This document shows, in pieces, positions 8,383 to 18,700 of a stretch of 42,220 bases of DNA. The translations under genes and the position numbers were made by a program. The DNA comes from an uncultured Lachnospiraceae bacterium (GTDB taxonomy: Bacteria; Bacillota; Clostridia; Lachnospirales; Lachnospiraceae): the NCBI GenBank assembly GCA_944381615.1, contig CALWLT010000002.1, positions 1-42,220 of the forward strand. The letters are read 5' to 3'. Position 1 is the first letter of the stretch; each line of letters begins with the position of its first letter. The notes below the pieces were generated by a model. That model was not told the DNA's origin. It made no database searches and saw nothing but the letters and a program-made list of their open reading frames with translations.

Positions 8383-11300
8383 GAGCCGGGGGCGGAATCT
8401 GCTGGTGTCGGCGGGGGCCGGAAGCGGCAAAACGGCGGTGCTGGTGGAGCGGATCATCCGCCGGATCACGGAGGGAGAGGATCCGGCCGATATCGACCGC
8501 CTGCTGGTCATGACCTTTACGCGGGCGGCGGCCGCCGAGATGCGGGAGAGGATTCAGGCCGCGATTGAAAAAAAGCTGGAGGAAAATCCGAAGGACAGCC
8601 ATCTGCAGAAGCAGGCGGTGCTGGTTCAGTACGCGCCGATCACGACGATCGACAGCTTCTGCCTGCAGCTGGTAAGAGAACATTTTGACCGGCTGGATCT
8701 GGATCCGGCGTTCCGGGTGGCCGACGAGGGCGAGCTGCTTCTGATGCGCGGGGACGTGTTAAAGGATCTGATGGAGGAATACTACGGGCGGCAGGACGCG
8801 GCGTACGAGGGATTTGTGGACGCCTATGCGTCCGGCAAGGCGGACGGAGGCGTCGCCGAGCTGATCAGCCAGGTCTATGAATTTGCGCAGAGTACGCCCT
8901 GGCCTGAGGAGTGGTATGCGCGCTGCCGCCGAGAGCTTCTGGAGCTGGAAAACGGGGAGCTGGAGGAGCTTTCCTGGATGCGGTTTCTTCTTTCCGACGC
9001 GGCCCGGCAGGCCGGCGACTGGGCCTGCCAGCTGAAAGAGGCACTCTGTCTCTGCGGCGAACCGGACGGCCCGGCTGCATATCTTCCCATGATCCGGGAG
9101 GATCTGAGCCGGGTAAAGGCGCTGGCCGCGTCCTGCGGATCGTTTTCTTCTTTTTGCGGGGCGCTGGATCAGATAGAATTTCCCCGGCTGGCGGCGATCC
9201 GCCAGAAGGACGGCGCGGTAGACGCGGGAAAAAAGGCCGCGGTGTCCGAATGCCGCAGCCGGATTAAAAAAGCGGCCGCGCGCCTGAAGGAGGATTACCG
9301 CTTTGACGAACCGCAGCGGATGCTTCAGGACATGGAAGAGGGGAAGGCCGGGATTTTAAAGCTTCTGGAGCTGGCGGAAGAGTTCGGCCGCTGCTTTCGG
9401 GAGAAAAAGAAGGAAAAAAATATCGTTGATTTTCACGATATGGAGCATTTTGCCCTGGAGATCTTGACGGATCCGGACCACCGGCCGGGGCCGGTGGCGG
9501 ACGGGCTGAGCCGTCAGTTTGAAGAGATTCTGGTGGACGAATATCAGGACAGCAACCTGGTTCAGGAGGCGCTGGTGCAGTGCGTCTGCGGGGAGCGCTT
9601 CGGCCGTCCCAACGTGTTCATGGTCGGCGACGTCAAGCAGAGCATTTACCGGTTCCGCCTGGCGAGGCCGGAGCTGTTTCTGGAAAAATACCGCACCTAT
9701 ACGAAGGAGGAAAGCGCCTGCCAGAAGATCGAGCTTCATCAGAATTTCCGCAGCCGGAGCGAGGTGCTGGAGAGCGTCAACGCCTGCTTTTACCGGCTGA
9801 TGACCGAAACGCTCGGGGGGATCGATTATACGGAAGAAGAAGCGCTGCATGCGGGCGCGGTTTTTGCCGGGCGCGATACGCCGCAGGAGGATCGGACGGA
9901 GCTTCTGCTTCTGGATACCTCGCAGGAGGCGGCCGGGACGGAGGACGCGGAGGATGTCACGGCGCGGGAGCTGGAGGCGCGGATGATAGCGGGCCGCATC
10001 CGGCGGATGACGGACGCGGATACGGGAATCGTGGTCTGGGACAGGGAAGAGGAGCGTTACCGGCGGGCCGCGTACGGCGATATCGTGATTCTGCTCAGGA
10101 GCGTCAGCGGGTGGGCGGAGGATTTTGCCCGGATCCTGATGGAGCAGGGGATTCCGGCGTTCTGCGAGTCCCGGACGGGATATTTTGACACGGCGGAGGT
10201 AGCGGCGATTTTGAATTTCCTGGCGGTGCTCGACAACCCGCTTCAGGATATCCCGCTGGCGGCGGTGCTGCGCTCCCCCATCGGAGGGATTACCGATGCG
10301 GAGCTGGCGCAGATCACGGCGCGGCATAAAAAGAGCCTTTCCCGGACGCGGGAAAAGGGGCTTTATCAGGCGGTCCGCGCCTTTCTGGAGGAACAGGCCG
10401 GGGACGGCGGAAAACAGGCCGGAGATGTCGGAAAGCAGGGCGGGGACGGTAAAAATCAGGCCGGGGACGGCGGGGAAAGGGACGCGCTCGCGGCCCGGCT
10501 TTCCCGCGTGATGGAGCAGATCGAAGCCTTCCGGCAAAAGGCCCGGTACCTTCCGCTGCATGAGCTTCTGTATCAGATTTACGACGGGACGGGATATTAC
10601 CGCTATGCGTCGGCGCTGCCGGGCGGCCGGGCGCGGCGGGCGAACCTGGATATGCTGGTGGAGAAGGCGGCCGCCTACGAGGCGACGAGCTACCGGGGCG
10701 TATTTCATTTTATCCGTTATATCGAGAAACTGAAAAAATATCACACGGATTTTGGCGAGGCGCCGGTCCTGGACGGCGGCGGGAACGCCGTGCGCATCAT
10801 GAGCATCCACAAGAGCAAGGGGCTGGAGTTCCCGGTGGTGTTTGTGTCGGGCCTGGGCAAAAATTTCAACCGCCAGGATACGCGGGGGAAGGTTCTGATC
10901 GACGCCGATCTGGGCATTGCGACGGATTATCTGGACTGCGGCCGCCGGCTTAAAGGGCCGACCCTGAAAAAGAACGCCCTGCGGCGGCGGATGGAGCTGG
11001 AGGCGCTGGGCGAGGAGCTGCGCGTGCTCTATGTGGCGATGACGCGGGCGAAGGAGAAGCTGATTCTGACGGCCGCCTGCCGGAATCTGACGGAGCGGAT
11101 GGAGAAATGGGGCGGTATTTCCCTGCAGGACGGGCGGGTTCCGTTTACCGTCCTCACGGCGGCGTCCTCCTTCCTGGACTGGATCCTGTTGAGCCTGAAG
11201 GAAAATCCGTCGGTTCTTACCGCGCGGGAGACGGCGGATACGCAGCTTACGCGGGAGATCGGCGCGCAGCTTGACCGGGAGCGCGCCAGAGAGGCGCTGC

Positions 11301-12061
11301 GCGGGCTGGCTGCCAGAGCGGCCGCAGGCGCGCGGGAAGAAACGGAAGAGGCGGCCGGCGGGGAATCCGGCTCCGGGACGGAATCGATCTGGGAGCGGGC
11401 CGCCCGCTTCCGTTACCCGTGGCAGGATGATACGATTCTGAACGCGGCGATGTCCGTCTCGGAATTAAAGAGCCGGCAGCAGCAGGAGGAAGAGGAGGCG
11501 TATGCCGTTCTCCCCTCGCTCCCGGTATTTATGGAGAAGGAACGGCCGCAGGCCGGCGGCGCGTCGCGGGGAACGGCATACCACCGGGCGCTGGAACTTC
11601 TTCCCTTCGAGACAGATTTTACAGAGCCGGAGCTTGACGCCTGGCTTAAGACGGTGGCAGAGGGAGGAGGCATGACGCGGGAAGCGGCCGCGCTGGTGCG
11701 TCCGGCCGATCTGAAAGGGCTTCTGGACTGCGATCTGGGAAAACGGATGCAGAAGGCGGCGCGAAGGAACGCGCTGTTTCGCGAAAAGCCGTTCGTGATC
11801 GGCGTTCCGGCCTGCGAGACAGGGCCCTGGGAATCCCGGGAGCGGATCCTGATCCAGGGGATGATCGACGCCTTTTTCGAGGAAGAGGGAAGCTGGATCC
11901 TGGTGGATTACAAGACGGATTTAGTCCGCAGCCCGGACGAGCTGATCCGGCGCTACCGCCTGCAGCTGGATTATTATGAGCGGGCGTTAAGGCAGGTAAC
12001 CGGCCGTCCGGTGGCGGAGCGCTATCTCTACTCGTTTTTGTTTGGAGCCGTGCGGCTGTAA
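8342..12061 (+). CDS. addA: ATP-dependent helicase/nuclease subunit A
   Basis: AddA is the UvrD/Rep-like 3'-5' helicase and nuclease partner of AddB. The protein has 1239 residues. Walker A is at 24-31 (AGAGSGKT), the helicase motif II DEYQDS at 399-404, then VGDVKQSIYRFR and the HQNFRSR motif, and near the middle IMSIHKSKGLEFPVV and LYVAMTRAKEKL. The C-terminal RecB-type nuclease shows D1189 and K1191 (ILVDYKTD). A Gly/Asp/Gln-rich linker at 685-712 is made of four 7-residue repeats. The ATG lies inside the end of addB in another frame, with a GGGAGAG site. All key motifs are present, so the complex should be active. Confidence 0.97.
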   Translation: MAVSWTRQQRQVIESRGRNLLVSAGAGSGKTAVLVERIIRRITEGEDPADIDRLLVMTFTRAAAAEMRERIQAAIEKKLEENPKDSHLQKQAVLVQYAPITTIDSFCLQLVREHFDRLDLDPAFRVADEGELLLMRGDVLKDLMEEYYGRQDAAYEGFVDAYASGKADGGVAELISQVYEFAQSTPWPEEWYARCRRELLELENGELEELSWMRFLLSDAARQAGDWACQLKEALCLCGEPDGPAAYLPMIREDLSRVKALAASCGSFSSFCGALDQIEFPRLAAIRQKDGAVDAGKKAAVSECRSRIKKAAARLKEDYRFDEPQRMLQDMEEGKAGILKLLELAEEFGRCFREKKKEKNIVDFHDMEHFALEILTDPDHRPGPVADGLSRQFEEILVDEYQDSNLVQEALVQCVCGERFGRPNVFMVGDVKQSIYRFRLARPELFLEKYRTYTKEESACQKIELHQNFRSRSEVLESVNACFYRLMTETLGGIDYTEEEALHAGAVFAGRDTPQEDRTELLLLDTSQEAAGTEDAEDVTARELEARMIAGRIRRMTDADTGIVVWDREEERYRRAAYGDIVILLRSVSGWAEDFARILMEQGIPAFCESRTGYFDTAEVAAILNFLAVLDNPLQDIPLAAVLRSPIGGITDAELAQITARHKKSLSRTREKGLYQAVRAFLEEQAGDGGKQAGDVGKQGGDGKNQAGDGGERDALAARLSRVMEQIEAFRQKARYLPLHELLYQIYDGTGYYRYASALPGGRARRANLDMLVEKAAAYEATSYRGVFHFIRYIEKLKKYHTDFGEAPVLDGGGNAVRIMSIHKSKGLEFPVVFVSGLGKNFNRQDTRGKVLIDADLGIATDYLDCGRRLKGPTLKKNALRRRMELEALGEELRVLYVAMTRAKEKLILTAACRNLTERMEKWGGISLQDGRVPFTVLTAASSFLDWILLSLKENPSVLTARETADTQLTREIGAQLDRERAREALRGLAARAAAGAREETEEAAGGESGSGTESIWERAARFRYPWQDDTILNAAMSVSELKSRQQQEEEEAYAVLPSLPVFMEKERPQAGGASRGTAYHRALELLPFETDFTEPELDAWLKTVAEGGGMTREAAALVRPADLKGLLDCDLGKRMQKAARRNALFREKPFVIGVPACETGPWESRERILIQGMIDAFFEEEGSWILVDYKTDLVRSPDELIRRYRLQLDYYERALRQVTGRPVAERYLYSFLFGAVRL
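10394..10477 (+). repeat. 21-bp tandem repeat, 4 copies, in addA
   Basis: Units start at 10394, 10415, 10436 and 10457, each 21 bp, coding for QAGDGGK-like heptads. It falls in a non-conserved linker between helicase motifs, so length change would keep the reading frame. Confidence 0.9.
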
Positions 12062-12090
12062 GGGGAGAGGGCGAAAAAGTGCGTTTGATT

Positions 12091-12119
12091 TTGACAAGGC
12101 CGGCAAAACACGCTACACT
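12091..12119 (+). promoter_or_regulatory. SigA-type promoter for the lipoprotein-cupin-sbcDC unit
   Basis: Consensus TTGACA (12091-12096), a 17-bp spacer, then TACACT (12114-12119). Transcription would begin near 12126, just downstream of addA. This rules out coding starts upstream of about 12126. Confidence 0.7.
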
Positions 12120-12186
12120 AGAAGGAGAAGCGATGCGGCGACAGAGCTCGGGAAAGCAGAACGGGAGAGACGGAGGCAGGACGGGA

Positions 12187-14277
12187 ATGAAAAAATGGGG
12201 AAAGAAGGCGGCGCTCCTTTTGACAGGCGGCGCGCTGCTGGCAGGGAGCCTGCTGCTGGCAGGCTGTCAGAAAGAGGAAACGGCGCAGCCGGAGGAGACA
12301 GGGGCGGCGGCGATGGAAACCGAAGCGGAGGAAGAAACGGCGGATCTTCGCACGGCCACGGAGACGGCGCAGGGGGACGCCCTGCGCATGGTGGAGTCGG
12401 GCGGCCGCCTGTTCTTCAAGTACCGGGACGGGATTTACATGATTGAGGAAGAATCCGGCGAGATGACGGAGCTCTGCCGGTTTGCAGACGCGCGGGAGAA
12501 CGGCGCGTTCTGGGTGTACCGGGGCGGGCTTTATTTTGACCGGCGTCAGGTAAAAGAGGGGGAGGAGGCTGAGTTTTACAGCCTCTGCCGCCTCGACCTG
12601 GAGACGGGGGAGACGGAGGTTCTGGCGGAGCTGATGAACCGCCCGTCGGTCCTTTACGCCTCGTCGGGGCGCCTCTATATCCGCGGGGCCGGCCAGACGG
12701 TCGTTTACGCGCTGGATGAGGCCGGCCGGACGGCCGGGGAGCTCTCGCCCTCGGAGACGGTGTACGGCGCGCTCCCGGAGGGCTGCCGCGAGCTGTTTAA
12801 CGGCGTGCTTCCGTATTACGTGGATACCTGCGGCTACATGCCGGTGCAGAATGACACCTGCCTGGTCATCGCCCGCGCGGACGGGTCGGAGGCCAGAGAG
12901 GTTGCGGAGATCACGAACACTTCCTCCGTGCTGTTTGCCGGGGATGCGTTTTTCGTGCCGTTTCGCGACGGAAGCGGAGGAACGCAGTGTTACCGCTACG
13001 AGGCGGATACGCTGGAGCGCTCGCTCTTGTTTGAGAGCGACCGGAATCTGAGCCTTCTGCAGTACCGGGACGGGTATCTCTATTTCATGACGGGCCGATC
13101 GCAGGGCACGCTGGAGACGGGCGCGTCCTTTTACCGGATTCTGGCGGACGGAAAAGAAAATGCAGAGGTTCAGAAGCGCGTAGCCCCGGGACAGAATGGC
13201 AACAGCGGAGTCGAGACGATGCCGCAGACGGGAGACGGGGCGGGAAGCGTCGAGACGATGCCGCAGACGGGAGACGGGGCGGGAAGCGCCGAGACGATGC
13301 CGCAGACGGAAGACGGGGCGGATGAGGCCGGCCGGCCGGCGGCCGAAATGCAGGACGGCATCCCGGCCGGCGCCGAGCTGGTCTTTACGGCGGACAAAGA
13401 AGCGGGCATGATGGGCGAATCGCTGGGAACGGCCAGTTTTTACGCGACGGATACGGCGGTCTACGGGCGGCAGTCGGAGGATTACGGGATCTATATCGGT
13501 ATGCGCTCTCTGGATTCGCAGGACGGCCTTTCGCTGCTTAACCCGGCGCTGTTTCAGTCGCTGCTTCTGGGGCTGGCGCAGGTGGAAGGCGAATATGAGC
13601 TTCTGACCTGCCCCTGCGGGGAGTACCCGGCGGGGGAGATCTATGCGGAGACGCTGATTTTTGACGGCGACGGCGAAGCCGTTCAGGAAATGAACCGCCA
13701 GATGGAGGAAAAGACGGCGGCCGTCCTCGCTTCCGCCAGGGAGGCGGTGGCCATGACGGACGAGGAGTGGATCCACAGCGCCGGCTACACGCCGTACTCC
13801 ATGACCTTTACGGTGGACGGCACGGACGGGATTCCGTATCTGGACGAACAGTACGTATGCGTGCGCCTGGACGGATATGAATATACGGGCGGAGCGCACG
13901 GGACGCCGACGCGCGATTATTTTGTCTTTGACCGCCAGACCGGGAAGCGGCTGGGGCTTGCGGATGTGGTGGAAAATTCGCAGGAGGAGCTGCAGAAGCT
14001 GGTGGGAAGCGCGTTTGGCCGGCTGGCGGAGGAGACGAATTTCGCCTTTGAATCGCCGGCGGATCTGGAGCACACGGTCTCGGACAATATCAGCTATGAT
14101 TCGCCGTATTATCTGAGCGATACCGGGGTGGGATTCTATTTTGCCCCGTACACGATCGCGCCTTACGCGGAGGGATTCCCGGAGGTCACGATCCCCTATG
14201 AGGATCTTTCCATGAAGATCCCCGTGGGAGACATGCAGAAGGAAGGAGAGGAGAAGAAAGATGGAGACAGTAATTAA
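12187..14277 (+). CDS. DUF3298-type surface lipoprotein
   Basis: Predicted lipoprotein of 696 residues with a basic N-terminus, hydrophobic core and lipobox L24-A25-G26-C27. Residues about 60-330 have the spaced aromatic and Gly motifs of DUF5050/WD40-like bladed repeats (for example LFFKYRDGIYMI, GGLYFDRRQ, GRLYIRGAG). A linker with three 13-residue repeats follows (342-380). The C-terminal part from about 500 resembles DUF4163/DUF3298 (YEYTGGAHGTPTRDYFVFD), the domain pair of RsiV-like proteins. An ATG at 12133 has a better-looking ribosome site, but the promoter would start transcription on top of that site, so 12187 is preferred. It overlaps the cupin gene by 17 bp. Function is not known; a role in ligand or envelope sensing is inference. 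Confidence 0.75.
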   Translation: MKKWGKKAALLLTGGALLAGSLLLAGCQKEETAQPEETGAAAMETEAEEETADLRTATETAQGDALRMVESGGRLFFKYRDGIYMIEEESGEMTELCRFADARENGAFWVYRGGLYFDRRQVKEGEEAEFYSLCRLDLETGETEVLAELMNRPSVLYASSGRLYIRGAGQTVVYALDEAGRTAGELSPSETVYGALPEGCRELFNGVLPYYVDTCGYMPVQNDTCLVIARADGSEAREVAEITNTSSVLFAGDAFFVPFRDGSGGTQCYRYEADTLERSLLFESDRNLSLLQYRDGYLYFMTGRSQGTLETGASFYRILADGKENAEVQKRVAPGQNGNSGVETMPQTGDGAGSVETMPQTGDGAGSAETMPQTEDGADEAGRPAAEMQDGIPAGAELVFTADKEAGMMGESLGTASFYATDTAVYGRQSEDYGIYIGMRSLDSQDGLSLLNPALFQSLLLGLAQVEGEYELLTCPCGEYPAGEIYAETLIFDGDGEAVQEMNRQMEEKTAAVLASAREAVAMTDEEWIHSAGYTPYSMTFTVDGTDGIPYLDEQYVCVRLDGYEYTGGAHGTPTRDYFVFDRQTGKRLGLADVVENSQEELQKLVGSAFGRLAEETNFAFESPADLEHTVSDNISYDSPYYLSDTGVGFYFAPYTIAPYAEGFPEVTIPYEDLSMKIPVGDMQKEGEEKKDGDSN
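13210..13326 (+). repeat. 39-bp tandem repeat, 3 copies, in the lipoprotein gene
   Basis: Units at 13210, 13249 and 13288 encode VETMPQTGDGAGS-like 13-mers in the linker between the two recognisable parts of the protein. Copies 1 and 2 are identical over 39 bp as read; copy 3 has a few changes. Confidence 0.93.
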
Positions 14278-14605
14278 GGAAAATGCCAACGGCGGAACCG
14301 GGCGGATTGAGATCCTGCACATTCTGGACGAGAAGGAGCGGAATGCGGGCTGCAGGATGTTTGCGCAGGTCACGATCGCGCCGGGGTGCTCCCTGGGCTA
14401 TCACGAGCATCATCACGAGAGCGAGACGTACTATGTGATCCGCGGAACCGGCGAATACAACGACAACGGGACGCTGCGCCGGGTCAGCGCGGGCGACAGG
14501 ACGTATACGCCGGACGGCTGCGGCCACGGCATTGCCAACGACGGGAAAGAGGATCTGGTCTTTATGGCGCTGATTCTGACGGATCCGGAAACGAAAGAAG
14601 CATGA
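14261..14605 (+). CDS. small cupin-domain protein
   Basis: Single-domain cupin of 114 residues. Motif 1 is visible as GYHEHHHESETYYVIRGTGEY (metal ligands His/His/Glu), and motif 2 as the later TPDGCGHGIAN segment. Such proteins bind a metal and a small sugar or acid, or act as isomerases or dioxygenases; no substrate can be assigned. A strong GGAAGGAGAGGAG site precedes the ATG, which lies within the end of the lipoprotein gene. The stop overlaps the sbcD start by 4 bp (ATGA), so it is translated between a lipoprotein and a nuclease. Confidence 0.88.
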   Translation: METVIKENANGGTGRIEILHILDEKERNAGCRMFAQVTIAPGCSLGYHEHHHESETYYVIRGTGEYNDNGTLRRVSAGDRTYTPDGCGHGIANDGKEDLVFMALILTDPETKEA

Positions 14606-15792
14606 AATTTTTTCATATCTCAGATCTGCATATCGGAAAGCAGTTAAACGGCTACAGCCTGCAGAAGGTGCAGGAGGCGGCGTTTGGCCAGATCCTGGCC
14701 TGCGCCGCCAGAGAGCGGCCGGACGCGTTTCTGATCTGCGGGGACATCTACGACAAATCGGTTCCCTCGGCGGAGTCTTTTGCGGTGTTTGACCGCTTCC
14801 TGACAGAGCTTTCGCAGCAGAATCCGGGGATGGAGATCCTGATCATTTCCGGAAATCATGATTCGCCGGAGCGCCTTTCCTATGGCTCTGCTTTTCTGGA
14901 GCGCCATCATATCCACATCGCGGCCGCGGCCCCGTCCGAGGAGACGCAGCATCTGCAGCAGGTCACGCTCTGCGACGAATGGGGGCCGGTCCATTTTTAT
15001 CTGTTCCCGTTTATCCGGCCCGGCCACGTGCGCCGGCTTCTGGGGGAAACCGGGCCGCTCAGCTATACGGAGGCGTTTGGGGGCGTCCTGGCCCGGGAGC
15101 GCATTGAGGAGAGCGAGCGCAACGTCCTTTTAGCGCATCAGTTTTTTGTCCGCGAGGGACAGGCGCCGGCAACCAGCGATTCGGAGACGGCGGTGCTTCT
15201 GGCGGGCGGACTGGATCAGATCGACGCGTCGCTTCTGGAGCCGTTTGACTATGCGGCGCTGGGACATCTTCACGGGCCGCAGAGGGCCGGAAAGGAGCAG
15301 TGGCGCTATTGCGGCAGCCCCTGCCAGTATTCGCTCAGCGAGGAACGCCAGCAGAAATCCGTCGCGATGGTTACGCTGCGGGAGAAAGGCAGTGCGCCGG
15401 AGATTGCGCTGCTCCCGCTTCGGACGGATCCGCCCGTCCGGCGCTACAGCGGGAGCTTTGAGGAGATCTGCGCCGCGGCCCGGGAGCGGATCCGGGAGAC
15501 CGGAGGCGGGCGCGTGCCGGATTTTGCGGGAATTACGCTGACGGATCCGGAGGAGCCGCCGGATCTGCGGGAGCAGCTGGAGGGGCTGTTTGAGCGGATC
15601 CTGGAGATCCGCCTGGATCGCCGGAGCCTGGAGACGGCGTATGAACAGGAAGAGGAAGGAACGGAAACGCTTTCCGCGCTGGACGCGTTCGCCCAGTTTT
15701 ATGAGATGGTCCGGCAGAGCCCGCTCAGCGGAAAGCAGCGCCGGATCATGGAGCGCGTGATCCGGGAAGCAGAGGAAGGGGAACGCAGTTGA
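14602..15792 (+). CDS. sbcD: nuclease SbcCD subunit D
   Basis: SbcD (Mre11 homologue) is the Mn-dependent nuclease that, with SbcC, cuts DNA hairpins and protein-blocked ends. The protein has 396 residues. Metallophosphoesterase motifs are in order: D8 and H10 (SDLHIG), D48 (CGDIYDKS), N85-H86-D87 (SGNHDSPERL) and a later GHLHGP. The C-terminal SbcD cap domain follows. The ATG is preferred over an upstream open frame because it starts the conserved MKFFHISDLH and overlaps the cupin stop. The end overlaps sbcC by 4 bp. Confidence 0.97.
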   Translation: MKFFHISDLHIGKQLNGYSLQKVQEAAFGQILACAARERPDAFLICGDIYDKSVPSAESFAVFDRFLTELSQQNPGMEILIISGNHDSPERLSYGSAFLERHHIHIAAAAPSEETQHLQQVTLCDEWGPVHFYLFPFIRPGHVRRLLGETGPLSYTEAFGGVLARERIEESERNVLLAHQFFVREGQAPATSDSETAVLLAGGLDQIDASLLEPFDYAALGHLHGPQRAGKEQWRYCGSPCQYSLSEERQQKSVAMVTLREKGSAPEIALLPLRTDPPVRRYSGSFEEICAAARERIRETGGGRVPDFAGITLTDPEEPPDLREQLEGLFERILEIRLDRRSLETAYEQEEEGTETLSALDAFAQFYEMVRQSPLSGKQRRIMERVIREAEEGERS

Positions 15793-18700
15793 AACCGTTG
15801 AAGCTGGTTCTGTCCGCCTTCGGATCGTACGGAGGCGTGACGGAAATTGATTTTGAGCGCGTGGATCACGGGCTGTTTCTGATCGCGGGAGACACGGGAG
15901 CCGGGAAGACCACCATTTTTGACGCGATCGCGTTCGCCCTTTACGGCGAGGTCAGCGGCGGCGTGCGGGACGGCTCCATGATGCGCAGCCAGTATGCGCC
16001 GGAGGAAGCCGAGACCTGGGTCGAGCTTACGTTTTCTGAAAAGGGGGAGAGGTACCGGATCCGCAGAAGCCCGTCGTACCGGCGGCCGGGCAGGCGGCGC
16101 GGCCGGGACGGGGAGAGGACGTTTACCCTGTCGCCGCAGAAGGCCAGCCTGATCCTGCCGGACGGCAGAGAGATGAGCGGAAGGATCGCGGAGATCAACG
16201 AGGCCGTCTGCCGGATCGTGGGGGTTGACCGGCGTCAGTACGCCCAGATCGCCATGATTGCCCAGGGCGAGTACGTCCGGCTTCTGTTCGCCTCCTCCAA
16301 GGAGCGGCGGGAAATCTTCGCCCGTATTTTTCACACGGATCTCTACGGGCGCATCCAGCAGAAGCTGAAGGAGGAGAACGGCCGCCTGGCGGCGGAAATT
16401 AAGAGCAACGGCGATCGCTGGGAGCGGCTTTGCGGGCAGGCCGTCCTTTCAGCCGGGGAAGAGCCGGGGAAGCAGGAATTCCGCGATCGCTGGCAGGAGG
16501 CGGCCGGGAATCCGGATCTCAGGGGCGGCGAGCTCCTCTCCCTGCTGGAGGAACGGATCGATCGCGGGAAACGGAGCGAGCAGGAGCTTCGGGCAGAGCT
16601 GGAGGAGCAGCTTGGCCTGGCAGATCGGGAGAAGCAGCGCCTGCAGGCGCTCGGCAGAGAGAATGAGGAGGTTCGCCGCTGGCAGGAGGGAAAGGAGAAG
16701 TGCGAGGCGCTGGAGCGGGACGAGCCGGTGTGGGAAAAGCGGGAAGAGCGGCTGCTTCTGGCAGAACAGGCGGCTCCGTTTCGCCGCGAAAGGGACGAGA
16801 TCGGGCGGCTGAAGCAGGAAAAAGAGGAGGCAAAGGAAGCGCTTTCCTGCCGCAGGGCAGAGCTTTCCCGCCTTGCCGCTTCCCTGGAAGAGCTGGAAAA
16901 GCGGCGGGCGCAGTGTGAAAAAGAGCGCGGGGAGAGGGCACCGGCGCTGGAAGAGGAAATCCGGCGTCTGGAGACGGCCATGCCCGCCTATGAGGCGCAG
17001 AGCCGTTACCGGGCGGAGCTGGAGACGGCAGAGAGGGAGCTCTCAGAGGCTGTCTCGCGGGAAAAAGAGGCCGCCGGAAGAAAAGAACGGCTGGCGGAGG
17101 AAGTCCGCGCGCTCGGAGAGCGGAAAAAGCAGCTGGATCAGCTCCGCCTCGGGCAGGCAGAGCTGGAAAAGCAGGGCGAGCGGCTGAAGAACCGGCTGGG
17201 GCAGCGAAAACGCTATCTGGATCTTCTCTCGGAGGAGGAGAGGCGGGAAGAGACGGCGCGCGCGCTCCGGGACGGGGCCGAAAAAGCCCGGTCCCGGTTT
17301 CAGGAAGCGCAGGAGGCCTACGAGAAGGCAAGCCGCCTTTTTTCGGAGCGGCAGGCGGTGGCGCTGGCCGCGGGGCTGAAAGAAGGAGAACCCTGCCCGG
17401 TCTGCGGTTCGGTTTCGCATCCGGCCCCGGCTTCTTTCGCGGGAGAAAATGGAAACGGGACGTCCGACGGGACGCTCCGGGAAGACCGCGACCAGGCGGA
17501 GGCAAAGCGGACGCAGGCGGAGAAGGCGGCCCGGGAGGCGGCGTTAAAAGAGCGCGGGGCCGAGGCGGGCCTGGAGGAGATCCGGCGGCAGCGGCGTCTT
17601 CTGGAAGAGTCAGACGGCGGGAGTTTCCTGCTCGCAGACGGGACGCAGACGGCTTTGCAGGCCCGGGAGGCGCTGGAGCGGGAGGAGCGGGAATATGAAG
17701 CGCTTCAGGAGGCGCTGCAGAAAAACCGGCTTCTTCTCTCGGAGGAGGAAAAGCTGAAAAAAGCCTGTCTTCAGGCAGAGTCCGCCCTCGAGCTGGCCGG
17801 GAAGGAGCAGGAGAGCGCCGCGGCCTGCGTGCAGGAAAACCGGATCCGTTTCAGCGCGTGCGCCGCGCGCGCGGCGGAGAGCGAAAAAGGGCTTTGGCTG
17901 GAGACGAAACAGGAGGCAGAGAGGCGGCTTAAGGCGCTGGGAGAAGAGAGAGAAGGGCTTTATCAGGCGGTCCGGAGCGCGCAGCTTGAGGAGGAAGAGG
18001 CGCGCGCGCAGCTGCGGGAGAAACGCGGCTATCTGGACGCGGAAGAGGCGTCGTACGCCGCGCTTTCCGAACGGCTTTGCGCCCGCGAAGCCGCGTTTGA
18101 ACAGAGGCTGAAGGAAAACGGGTTTGCGGATGAATCCGGGCTGGAAAAGGCTCTGATGCCGCCGGAGGAGGCGGCAGAGCTGGTACGCGCGGCGCAGGAT
18201 TACCGGAGGGAGCTTCTGACGGCGCGCGCGCTTCTGGCGCAGCTTGCAAAGCAGCTTCCCCGGGAGGAATGCCTGCCGGAAGAGCCGGTCCGCCTGGCGA
18301 TCCGCGAAGCGGAGCAGAAAAAGGAGGCGCTTTTGCAGGAAAGCGCGCGCAGGACGGAGGAGCGCGTCCGCAGCGAGACGCTTCTGGCGCAGCTTTCGGA
18401 GTGCCTGGCGGAGCGGGAGGCGCTGCGTGAAAAGCAGCAGGAGATCGGGATTCTCTATGCCACGGCGGACGGAAAGGTCAGCCAGGCGGCGCGCATCGAT
18501 TTCGAGACGTATATGCAGCGGCGCTATTTCAGGCAGATGATCGCGGCGGCCAACCGGCGGCTGGGCGAGATGACGGACGGGACGTTTCTGCTCCGGTGCC
18601 GGGAACTCAAGGATCTGGGGAAACAGGGCGAAGTGGGCCTTGACCTGGATGTTTACAGCTTTCTGACCGGCCGCGTGCGGGATGTCAAGACGCTCTCCGG

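Noticed and set aside
12133..12186. Lipoprotein start at ATG 12133 with AAGGAG
   Set aside because: The promoter at 12091-12119 would start transcription at or inside that ribosome site, and the signal peptide is better from 12187.
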